16,800 bases of DNA from Pseudomonadota bacterium (GTDB lineage Bacteria > Pseudomonadota > Alphaproteobacteria > Rhizobiales > Beijerinckiaceae), in assembly GCA_023426505.1 (NCBI GenBank), contig JAFAAP010000271.1, positions 1-16,800 on the forward strand, given 5' to 3'. Below the pieces are notes generated by a model. That model was not told the origin of the DNA, made no database searches, and worked only from the letters and a program-made list of their open reading frames with translations. A program made the position numbers and the translations under genes. Below, piece after piece: positions 1 to 6,382 of this stretch (positions within the stretch are counted from its first letter, which is position 1; the number at the start of each line of letters is the position of its first letter).

Positions 1-790
1 CGCTCGCCGAGGCGATCGTCGTCGAGGGGCCGTCCACGTCCGTGTCGTTGGCGAGCACGTCGATCGTGACCGTGCCTTCCTCGGCCACCGTGCCGGTGTC
101 GTCCACCGCCACCGGCGCATCGTTGACCGGAGTGATGGTCAGCTTGAAGGTGTCAGAAGCCGAGAGCGTGCCGTCGCTGGCTGTGATCTTGAGATTCAGG
201 TCGCCATTGAAGTCTTTTGGAGGCGTGCCCGTGAAGGAGCGCGTGGTCGCATTGAAGCTGAGCCAGTTCGGCTGTGTGGCGAGGACATTGCCCTGGGCAT
301 CAACCACGGCCGCCGTGTAGGTCAGAGAGTTGCCATCCACATCCGAGAAGGTATCGCTGGGAACCACGAATCTCCACGCCGCATCCTCATTGGAGGACTG
401 GTCAGCGATCGCCTTCGCCACCACTGGCGCGTTATTGTCCGGCGTATTGAGCGTAGCGCTGCCAGATGTGACGGAGAATTCTCTTCCCTGAGTTCCGCCG
501 TACTGCTGAATTTTGATTGTATTCGCGCCTTGTTGCAGCTGGTCCGTCGGAACCGTAATCGTATAGTCTCCGCTGCTATCAATATCTGCGAGCTTGTACG
601 AAGTTCCGCCGATTACAACTTCTAGGTCAACATTCTCGGAATCCTGAACATTGCTGATCGAGAATTTCAGCTCAACCGTCGCGCCGGAGGGTACGGTCGC
701 TAGATTGTACGTCCACACAAAATCTTTGTCGGTTTGGGTTTGGTTGTATGACCCGTCGGGGAGTGTGAGTGACAGTGCCGTTGTAGTCAT
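1..790 (-). CDS. Large repeat-type surface/secreted protein, N-terminal part (cadherin-like/Ig-like repeats)
   Basis: The ATG lies at 788-790 on the minus strand, behind a GGGAG Shine-Dalgarno about 7 nt upstream. The frame is open for 263 codons and runs off the left edge, so the C-terminus is not seen. Residues 1-115 form a beta-strand-rich, Thr/Ser/Asp-rich N-terminal module I cannot name. Residues about 121-222 look like a putative Ig/CADG-type repeat, with a Phe-Ser-Asp-Val-Asp-Gly-Asn segment near 148-154 and a Trp-Leu-Ser-Phe...Phe-Thr-Gly-Thr-Pro block at 176-190. From about 222, VNDAPVAVDD followed by VLANDTDVDG marks the start of a tandem-95/Big_9 cadherin-like repeat. Families with this layout are usually very large adhesins or biofilm proteins. 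No Sec signal peptide is visible at the N-terminus, which fits type I (C-terminal signal) secretion, but that is inference. Divergent from the two-component operon. Confidence 0.85.
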   Translation of the reverse strand, partial: MTTTALSLTLPDGSYNQTQTDKDFVWTYNLATVPSGATVELKFSISNVQDSENVDLEVVIGGTSYKLADIDSSGDYTITVPTDQLQQGANTIKIQQYGGTQGREFSVTSGSATLNTPDNNAPVVAKAIADQSSNEDAAWRFVVPSDTFSDVDGNSLTYTAAVVDAQGNVLATQPNWLSFNATTRSFTGTPPKDFNGDLNLKITASDGTLSASDTFKLTITPVNDAPVAVDDTGTVAEEGTVTIDVLANDTDVDGPSTTIASAS

Positions 791-806
791 AATTAGGCTC
801 CCTTAA

Positions 807-838
807 CACGGCAGATCATGCCGTGGGGCTCAAGCCCC
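807..838 (-). promoter_or_regulatory. Tandem hairpins in the presumed 5' leader of the surface-protein gene
   Basis: Two perfect inverted repeats sit next to each other just upstream of the Shine-Dalgarno. CACGGCA (807-813) pairs with TGCCGTG (819-825) around a 5-nt loop. GGGGCT (825-830) pairs with AGCCCC (833-838) around a 2-nt loop. They share base 825. They could be an mRNA leader structure controlling translation or stability, or a dyad operator. Neither is shown by sequence alone. Confidence 0.5.
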
Positions 839-1207
839 GTGCGAAATCTTTCAGGTGTATGGAGGTTGAGCTTGGAAGCTGCGCCCCTAGGTGATCGCTA
901 GCGCCAGTTCTGCATCCGCGGATAGAGCGAGGCGGGCCTGTTAATTGCTGCGATCAGTGATGGGGGTTGTGGCCGAATTTTTAGGCGGGATCTATATAAC
1001 TTCCGATATACGCTGCACTTAAAAAGTGCGTTTTATCAATGTTGATTAATACTGAAGTGTAACTAGGAACGAACTTGTCCGCTGGACTTCGGCCGTTGAA
1101 AAGCCTATTTTCCTATTCATTCTGGCTATTGCTCGGTCACGCCATGCATGACCCACTTAATTTCCAGATAGTGATCTCTTTCCGTACTTTTGTCGTGCTG
1201 AGAGAGA

Positions 1208-1222
1208 ATGCAAGTTTGCTGA
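1208..1222 (+). CDS. Possible four-codon leader ORF abutting the kinase start
   Basis: ATG CAA GTT TGC TGA at 1208-1222 is followed directly by the kinase ATG at 1223, in the same frame. A purine-rich AGAGAGA (1201-1207) precedes it, while no purine-rich box lies at the right distance from the kinase ATG. It could be a translational-coupling leader. It could equally be chance. Confidence 0.25.
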   Translation: MQVC

Positions 1223-2911
1223 ATGAATTCCACTCTTAAGCCCTACGGTCGTCTTGCTCAGATCTTCAAACTCTCATCAGAACGCGTGATCGCCTTTGCA
1301 CGGCTGATCCTGACCGCTTTTGCGTTCATCGCGATCTTCCTAGATCCGCCTCAAGAACTTCGCGCTGCCGAGGTCACAAACGCCGTTGCGATTGGGTACC
1401 TTGCATTCGCAGTTCTCAGCTTCTGTTTCGTGTTGAATAGATTGCCCGGGTATCAGGTGCAGTTGCTTTCACACATCGTTGACATCCTTTGTGTTTGCCT
1501 CCTAATGCATTTTAATCAAGGGCCGAATAGCCCATTTTTTGTGTTCTTTACATTTATTCTTCTGTCGGCCACCCTTCGGTGGGGCTGGCGAGGTGCAATC
1601 AGTACCACAGTGCTCTTGGCACTGATGTTCCTCCTACTCGTCCTTTTGATTAATGGCCGGTCGCTATCCACGGACATTGGCGAATTAAGCCGCACAATCC
1701 TTCGCCCCGCCTATCTAACCGTCGTAGGTGTTATGTTGGGTTATGTAGGCGCGCTCCAGGATCGCAGCCGCTTACAACTGGCAAAGCTTGCCGCTTGGCC
1801 GGGGCCTGACTACGGTCAGGATGTTCCAATTCCAATCAAATCCGCACTGGCACATGCGTCGGAGATTATGCGGACTCCACGGGTGCTCACTATCTGGGAG
1901 CCACTTGATGAGCCTTTTCGGGAGGTGGTGCTTTGGTCAAAAGATAGACTTCACTACAGCCGAGAACACCCCGATCGCTTTGGTACATTAGTTGCTCCGA
2001 CCGTCGCTAGACTAAGCTTCGCAGTTCCACCGGGGACAGATGCTACCGGAGCGCTTATTCGCACAGGCGCTACGGTGTGTGAGCTGGTCAATGAGGAACT
2101 CCGAAGGACTTACTCAATTCAGAACATGATAACCGCACCCTTTCTTCTGCCAAGCTGTAAGGGTCGGATCTTTCTTCTGGATGGGGAAGCGCACGATAAG
2201 AATGACCTCCTGCTCGTTGACCTCATCGCAACGCGAATCGGGGTGGATTTGGAACATCATTGGTTGCGAAACGAACTTGCAGCAACCGCCAAGTCAAAAG
2301 AGAGGGAACTCCTAGCACGTGACCTCCACGACGGCGTACTGCAGGGCTTGGCTGCAGCTAACATTCAACTAAGACTTAGCTCGAGCCGGGCTGATGAGGA
2401 GGTTGCCGGCCATCTCGATCAAACGCGCCAAATTCTTGCGGCGGAACAGCAGCGCATTCGGACCTTCGTCGAGGACAGCCGATCCCCACCGGGCCCCTTT
2501 CCCGGTAGGACGGCTTTAGGGGCTGAGGTCAACAAGCTTCTCACCTACCTAGGCCAGCAGTGGGGTTGCCAGATCCATGTCACAGTTGACCCGCCCGATC
2601 TACAAACGACCGCAGACATGGCTCGCAATGTGCGCCACATTCTGGCGGAGGCTATATCGAACGCAGTTCGCCACGGCAAAGCCTCCCACGTTGACATCAC
2701 GGTTTCGGCTGGAGCCAGACAGATACGTTTGAAAATTAAAGACGATGGTAGAGGCTTCTCGAACTTGCATGGCTTGTACTCGGGTGAGGAATTATCTGCC
2801 CGGAGTATGGGCCCCACATCGCTGCTCGCCCGCGCTAGGCATATGGGTGGTACCCTCGTCCTGCTCACCTCAACAAAGGGTACAGAAATCGATCTTGAGG
2901 TACCGGTATGA
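1223..2911 (+). CDS. Membrane sensor histidine kinase (HisKA_3 / NarX-DegS type)
   Basis: 562 aa. About six hydrophobic segments (roughly 21-41, 51-72, 84-96, 103-117, 126-144, 157-178) form an N-terminal membrane sensor. A cytoplasmic linker of about 190-350 may be GAF-like, but no motif proves it. The HisKA_3 dimerisation/phosphoacceptor region follows, with His369 in RDLHD. The GHKL ATPase domain shows the N-box AEAISNAVRH (Asn480), a DDGRGF G1 box at 507-512 and a G2-like segment at 528-538. The kinase therefore looks catalytically complete. It should autophosphorylate and pass phosphate to the response regulator encoded next, whose start overlaps its stop (ATGA). The signal is unknown. 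There is no good Shine-Dalgarno directly before the ATG. A four-codon ORF (1208-1222) ends immediately before it, so initiation may be coupled. Base composition is visibly less GC-rich than the downstream ABC operon, which may indicate a different origin. Confidence 0.9.
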   Translation: MNSTLKPYGRLAQIFKLSSERVIAFARLILTAFAFIAIFLDPPQELRAAEVTNAVAIGYLAFAVLSFCFVLNRLPGYQVQLLSHIVDILCVCLLMHFNQGPNSPFFVFFTFILLSATLRWGWRGAISTTVLLALMFLLLVLLINGRSLSTDIGELSRTILRPAYLTVVGVMLGYVGALQDRSRLQLAKLAAWPGPDYGQDVPIPIKSALAHASEIMRTPRVLTIWEPLDEPFREVVLWSKDRLHYSREHPDRFGTLVAPTVARLSFAVPPGTDATGALIRTGATVCELVNEELRRTYSIQNMITAPFLLPSCKGRIFLLDGEAHDKNDLLLVDLIATRIGVDLEHHWLRNELAATAKSKERELLARDLHDGVLQGLAAANIQLRLSSSRADEEVAGHLDQTRQILAAEQQRIRTFVEDSRSPPGPFPGRTALGAEVNKLLTYLGQQWGCQIHVTVDPPDLQTTADMARNVRHILAEAISNAVRHGKASHVDITVSAGARQIRLKIKDDGRGFSNLHGLYSGEELSARSMGPTSLLARARHMGGTLVLLTSTKGTEIDLEVPV

Positions 2912-3576
2912 GTGGAGTCAGTAAAGCATTGCATGTTGTTCTTGCGGATGACCATCCCGTCTTTCTGACTGGCCTCCAGAGTCTGATCGGGACAGATCCG
3001 TCATTTGATGTTGTGGCGACGTGTTCAGACGGCAGATCAGCGCTCCAAGCAATCTTAGAAACGCAGCCTGATCTGGCCGTTCTAGATATCTCAATGCCAA
3101 GCCTTACCGGTATCGAGGTGCTTGCCGGCGTTAGATCGCGCGGTCTTAAGACACGAGTCATTTTTCTGACCGCCTCCGCAGGCGATCACCAGATTGTTCA
3201 GGCTATCCTGCATGGGGCCGACGGTTTGATGCTCAAGGACACTGCGGCGGATGCGCTGCTCGAGTGCATGCGCGCTGTCTCAACTGGCCGGCGCTGGGTA
3301 CCCGACGATCTCATAACATCAGCTCTCAAGCGCGAGGAGGGGAGGCGAGCGGCCGCTCACCAGATTGAGAATGGCCTTACGCCGCGAGAACGGGAGATTG
3401 TAACGCTAACCGCAGACGGCCAATCCAATAAGGAGATCGCTAGACAAATCGGCATTACGGAGGGAACGGTTAAGCTTCATCTGCACAAAATTTATCAAAA
3501 ACTTGGGATCAGCAACCGGGCATCTCTGACCGCTTTTGCGATCCTCTATCGGGACCAACTGCCAAGAACAAAATAG
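2908..3576 (+). CDS. NarL/FixJ-family response regulator with LuxR-type HTH
   Basis: 222 aa. The receiver domain spans about 8-125, with acidic-pocket Asp14/Asp15, phospho-acceptor Asp60, Thr88 and Lys110 all in place. The C-terminal LuxR-type HTH covers about 157-207, starting LTPREREIV and containing the recognition helix around EGTVKLHLHKIYQKLG. Length and layout match typical NarL-type regulators. The start codon overlaps the kinase stop, which is strong evidence of a cognate kinase-regulator pair. As a DNA-binding transcription factor its targets are unknown. The divergent surface-protein promoter region with its dyads is the obvious local candidate. No rho-independent terminator is evident after the stop. 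Confidence 0.93.
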   Translation: MSGVSKALHVVLADDHPVFLTGLQSLIGTDPSFDVVATCSDGRSALQAILETQPDLAVLDISMPSLTGIEVLAGVRSRGLKTRVIFLTASAGDHQIVQAILHGADGLMLKDTAADALLECMRAVSTGRRWVPDDLITSALKREEGRRAAAHQIENGLTPREREIVTLTADGQSNKEIARQIGITEGTVKLHLHKIYQKLGISNRASLTAFAILYRDQLPRTK

Positions 3577-3821
3577 CGTCAATACGAGGATCCGTTAAGC
3601 GGGCGCCGGCTTCCCATCGTCCTCTCATGGTTCCTGGCTCAGCAACTGATGATACCCATCCTATAACGCACGTTAAGGGAACAACCGAACGAACGGAATG
3701 GGCTGGATGGCTGCAAACTTCCACACTGCCATGGCATTGAGTCGGTGAAGGTGGGTAGAAAGGGCAGAGCGGCGAACGAGGCTGGCCATCAGGCCTCTTG
3801 CTGCTCCGCTTCTGCTCCTGT
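3577..3821. other. Non-coding or fully decayed stretch downstream of the regulator
   Basis: About 245 bp with only short ORFs on either strand and no motif I recognise. I see no terminator hairpin with a T-run. It lies between the response-regulator stop and a decayed open frame, so it may be residue of deleted genes. Confidence 0.4.
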
Positions 3822-3823
3822 GA

Positions 3824-4027
3824 CAACGCCACCGCAACCACGGAGCCGATTACGTACGGGTGCTGGCCGGCATCCGGGTTCCTGTGGAAGAGCGGCTCCG
3901 TTCAAAATGCAACCTGGATGAAGTTGGCTATCCGTATCCGGACAAGACCGACAATCCCGCCTACCAACACGTTCTGAGCAGTAATGTGGTGGATAGCAAC
4001 GACCAACTCCCAAGGATCTTTTTGTGA
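3824..4027 (+). pseudogene. Unrecognised 3' gene remnant (about 67 codons, no proper start)
   Basis: One plus-strand frame is open from just after a TGA (3821-3823) to a TGA at 4025-4027. Its translation looks protein-like, unlike the Arg/Pro/Ser-rich shadow frames around it: it includes DYVRVLAGIRVPVEERLRSK, then EVGYPYPDKTDNPAYQHVLS, and ends in LPRIFL. There is no ATG and no Shine-Dalgarno. GTG codons (e.g. 3860) are the only possible starts. I read it as the C-terminal tail of a deleted gene. I do not recognise the family. It sits immediately before the DUF2938 pseudogene on the same strand. Confidence 0.4.
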
Positions 4028-4050
4028 CGGGCTTCCTATGTCGTCCCTTT

Positions 4051-4495
4051 GTGATTCGTGTCGGCGCAACGGCCCTTCTCGATGTATGGGCGTAGGTGCT
4101 GAACAGGTTGTTCGGGCTCCCACTCGCCAACTGAGCCCTCGTCGGGCGCTGCTTTTGCCACCTCACCACGGGCCGGGTTTTCCACGAGGACGTCGGGCGC
4201 TCGTGCGGGTCCGTATGACCTGGCCGTCGGGTGGATCGTGCACTGTGCCATCGGCATCATCTTTGCCGGACTTCTGCTTGCGGTTACGCCGTCCGGCTGG
4301 GGCGCGCGCCCAACGCTGGCGCCATCCTTGATCGAGGGTCTCGTCACCGTGGGGCTGGTTTCTGCTCCAGCCAGGGATGTCGCATGCATCGCAGCCTCGA
4401 AGCGCCCGAATGCCAACCAGATCCGGGCCCCGAGCATCCTTGGTCATAGCGTATTTGGTCTGAGCCTCTCCGGCAGCGCCCTTCTCATTCGATAG
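4051..4495 (+). pseudogene. DUF2938-family membrane protein, degenerate
   Basis: Joined across frames, the translation follows the DUF2938 pattern. Frame 1 from GTG 4051 gives IRVGATALLDVWA, a TAG stop (4093-4095), VLNRLFGLPLAN, a TGA stop (4132-4134) where Trp would be expected, then ALVGRCFCHLTTGRVFHEDV. Around 4180-4205 the reading moves to frame 2, which gives GPYDLAVGWIVHCAIGIIFA, LLLAV and GLVTVG. A short FLLQPGM stretch near 4358-4378 is in frame 3. Frame 2 then resumes with IAASKRPNANQ, GHSVFGLSLSGSALLI and a TAG at 4493-4495. That is two internal stops plus at least three frame changes over about 148 codons, close to the usual full length (about 160 aa from memory). The intact family is a small multi-pass inner-membrane protein of unknown function. 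The gene cannot make a product. Confidence 0.75.
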
Positions 4496-4814
4496 ACACT
4501 GGGCATCCGGGGCAGCCAGTCCCCACTCTGGTCTGCGAACTTTTCGCCCCTGGTCCTTGCTTTTGCAATCAAGGCTCGATTGTGGTAAGGCCTGCCGCAC
4601 GCTGCCAATTTCGCCGACACCCAACCTGATCAACAGCACCGCACAATAGCCGCCAAAGCAACGAGGTTGTCTTGCGGCCCTCATGGTGGGCTGTGAGAGC
4701 ATGTGCCCACTCCGATCCGGGTGCGCGTTCGCTCACGGTTGATTCGGAAGACCGACGCAGCAGCTTGCGATTCGATCATCTTGTCTCTGCAGGCCTCCAG
4801 CCTGGGAGAATGAC
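4496..4814. other. Intergenic stretch upstream of carD
   Basis: About 320 bp with no supported ORF. It should contain the carD promoter, but I cannot pick convincing -35/-10 elements. A GGGAG ribosome binding site lies at its right end (4804-4808). Confidence 0.4.
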
Positions 4815-5423
4815 ATGCTGTCACCGAAAGCATCGGTGGCCGAGGAAATGACACCCATGACCACAACCAAGAACAGCAGTGTCAACTTCCAAGTAGGGGA
4901 GGCGGTGGTCTATCCGGCTCACGGGGTTGGGCGGATCACTGCAATCGAGGAGCAGGAGGTAGCAGGCTTCACGCTGCAGGTGTTCGCGGTCTTTTTCGAG
5001 CACAACAAGATGACCGTGCGCATTCCCGTCGCAAAAGCGGCTGGCAGCGGATTGCGGAAGATCGCAGAGCCGGCGCTGGTCCAACAGGCGCTTGATGTCC
5101 TCACCGGCCGGGCCCAACCCAAGCGCGGCATCTGGTCCCGCCGGGCTCAGGAGTATGAGGTCAAGATCAAGTCCGGCGATCTGCTGGCTCTCGCGGAGGT
5201 GGCGCGGGACCTTTATCGCGCTCCCGATCAGGCGGAGCCCTCGTACAGTGAACGGACACTCTACGAGCTTGTCCTTGAGACGCTCGTTCGCGAAATCTCC
5301 GCGGCCCAGGGCAGCACGTACACGGAGGCGCAGAAACTCGTCGAGCAGACCTTGGCCACGGCACTACGCCACGCCAAGGGGGCCAAGCCTGCCGCACCAG
5401 ATAGTGAGGACGCGGCCGCTTAG
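4815..5423 (+). CDS. carD: CarD/CdnL-family transcriptional regulator
   Basis: 202 aa. Residues about 25-82 form the CarD/CdnL/TRCF RNA-polymerase-interaction domain (VGEAVVYPAHGVGRITAIEE, then a beta-rich stretch ending MTVRIPVAKA). A helical C-terminal domain follows, with the characteristic Trp-Ser-Arg-Arg...Tyr-Glu...Ser-Gly-Asp-Leu segment at 107-122 and RDLYR at 131-135. Family members bind the RNA polymerase beta subunit and stabilise promoter open complexes, often at rRNA and growth-related promoters. The start at 4815 is backed by GGGAG with a 6-nt spacer. In-frame ATGs at 4848 and 4857 are alternatives, and the first 15 residues are not part of the domain. The Ala/Asp/Glu-rich last 15 residues look disordered. 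The gene stands alone among decayed neighbours, so retention suggests selection. Confidence 0.93.
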   Translation: MLSPKASVAEEMTPMTTTKNSSVNFQVGEAVVYPAHGVGRITAIEEQEVAGFTLQVFAVFFEHNKMTVRIPVAKAAGSGLRKIAEPALVQQALDVLTGRAQPKRGIWSRRAQEYEVKIKSGDLLALAEVARDLYRAPDQAEPSYSERTLYELVLETLVREISAAQGSTYTEAQKLVEQTLATALRHAKGAKPAAPDSEDAAA

Positions 5424-5554
5424 GCTTTGGCGAGCAACTTCTGGTGCAGCAACGGCTCAGCCGGCCGTCCGATTGGGATCGCCTGGCTGATGGCTTCCCA
5501 GTCCGGCCGGCTCCCTGAGAGAGCATGTTGCCTGGATTGAGAGCCGCTGGACAT
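5420..5554 (-). CDS. Possible small protein (44 aa)
   Basis: The minus-strand ATG at 5552-5554 is preceded by AAGAAGG with a 5-nt spacer, a reasonable ribosome binding site. The 44-residue product ends in ...LLHQKLLAKA and its stop overlaps the carD stop region by 4 nt, convergently. It has no recognisable domain or membrane segment. The composition (Gln, Ser, Pro, Trp) is more protein-like than neighbouring shadow frames. It could be chance. Confidence 0.3.
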   Translation of the reverse strand: MSSGSQSRQHALSGSRPDWEAISQAIPIGRPAEPLLHQKLLAKA

Positions 5555-5689
5555 AGTGGCCTTCTTTCGCCGATTATTTGCGCCGCCATAGTCCCAGCGC
5601 CCATGCCCCGCATCGCCTGCGAATGCAGGAGTAGGGCCGGGGGTTGAGACACGGTCCAGGCGGCGTGACGAACTGGCGCAGATCAGTGA

Positions 5690-6334
5690 TTGAGCCGCCC
5701 TGTGAAGCACCACAAAGACCTGCTTGCGTCGGACGGCCTTAAAAGCAGCAAACCGACCCATGCCTCCCGCCCGGCTGACAATCTGGAGCACGTGGTCTTG
5801 TTTGTGGTGCTTGCCGTTCTGGTCCAACCGATCATCAATGCTTGTGCGACGTTTCTCAACAGCTACTCCGTCATTCAGATTACCTGGGCCAGGTACGCCG
5901 GACATTTCGTGTTTATGCTGCTGATCTTTGCCCCGCGCAGCGGCCTTGATCTGCTGCGGATGACCAGACTCCCATTGCAGCTTACCAGGTCCAGCCTGCA
6001 CTGCCTGCCGGCGATCCTGACCTTTTACGCCCTTGGGTTTGTGGCCTTGCCAACCGCAACGGAGATCAGCTTCTCGGCGCCGCCTATGGTCACGGCGCTG
6101 GCTCCGCTGGTGCTCGGCGAAAGGGTCGGGTTCATCCGGTGGCTAGCAGTTGCGGCGGGTTTTATCGATGCCCTCGTGGTGTGCCCGGGAGCAAGCGGTC
6201 AGGATTGGGCGGTTGCCTTGCTTCTTGCCAACGCGGCTGCGTCGGCGGTGATTCAGCTGATGTCGCGCAAGCTGGCCCAGCATGATGAAGCCGTCATTTC
6301 GAACACCTATATGGTTCTTGTCGGCATTGGATCG
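5690..6334 (+). pseudogene. EamA/DMT-family transporter, 5' part (split by an IS element)
   Basis: Codons 1-215 of an interrupted gene. The start is uncertain: TTG at 5690 or GTG at 5702, with no strong Shine-Dalgarno. After a short polar N-terminus of about 30 residues come hydrophobic segments, starting HVVLFVVLAVLVQPIINACA, then ITWARYAGHFVFMLLIF. The LPAILTFYALGFVALPTATE and TALAPLVLGERVGFIRWLAV blocks are typical of the end of the first EamA repeat. The second repeat begins with WAVALLLANAAASAVIQLMS. Translation stays in frame to TCG at 6332-6334, then enters the element and ends at 6404-6406. With the fragment at 7628-7948 it makes a 321-aa protein, about the normal DMT length. The intact family is a ten-TM inner-membrane metabolite exporter or permease. 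Function is presumably lost. Confidence 0.85.
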
Positions 6335-6344
6335 TTAACATCTT

Positions 6345-6365
6345 CCCCAGCCTTGAAGGGCGGGG
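6345..6365 (-). repeat. Subterminal hairpin at the tnpB-distal (right) end of the element
   Basis: CCCC (6345-6348) and GCC (6350-6352) pair with GGC (6359-6361) and GGGG (6362-6365), leaving a bulged A (6349) and a TTGAAG loop. In IS605-type elements the region spanning the tnpB 3' end and this right-end hairpin encodes the 3' part of the omega RNA, so this is also the likely scaffold end next to the guide. Confidence 0.65.
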
Positions 6366-6382
6366 ATTTTCAGGGCGAAGGC

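Larger units (their letters stand above)
791..1222. promoter_or_regulatory. Divergent intergenic region between the surface-protein gene and the sensor-kinase operon
   Basis: 432 bp with no convincing ORF. It must hold promoters for both divergent transcripts, although I cannot assign -35/-10 boxes with confidence. It contains two adjacent perfect inverted repeats close to the leftward start (807-838). It also contains an isolated palindrome, GCACTT-AAA-AAGTGC, at 1015-1029 in an AT-rich segment (about 990-1065) that could be an operator. The stretch is AT-richer than most of the window. Confidence 0.5.

Noticed and set aside
2545..2955. 136-aa minus-strand ORF opposite the kinase 3' end
   Set aside because: It lies fully within the well-supported kinase/regulator operon in an antisense frame, has no motifs and has shadow-like composition.
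4238..4495. 85-aa GTG-start ORF as an intact small membrane protein
   Set aside because: It is only the C-terminal portion of the frame-shifted DUF2938 remnant and has no ribosome binding site of its own.
3789..4702. Several minus-strand ORFs (60-180 aa) across the DUF2938 region
   Set aside because: They are Arg/Pro/Gly-rich antisense shadows. The plus strand carries the recognisable, though broken, protein pattern.
5459..5512. AGCCGGCC ... GGCCGGCT inverted repeat (38-nt spacer) as the carD terminator
   Set aside because: The spacer is long, there is no T-run, and such short GC palindromes are expected by chance in this DNA.
5420..6001. 193-aa minus-strand ORF
   Set aside because: Most of it is antisense to the transporter gene. 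Only its last 44 codons have a credible ribosome binding site, and these were kept as a low-confidence candidate.
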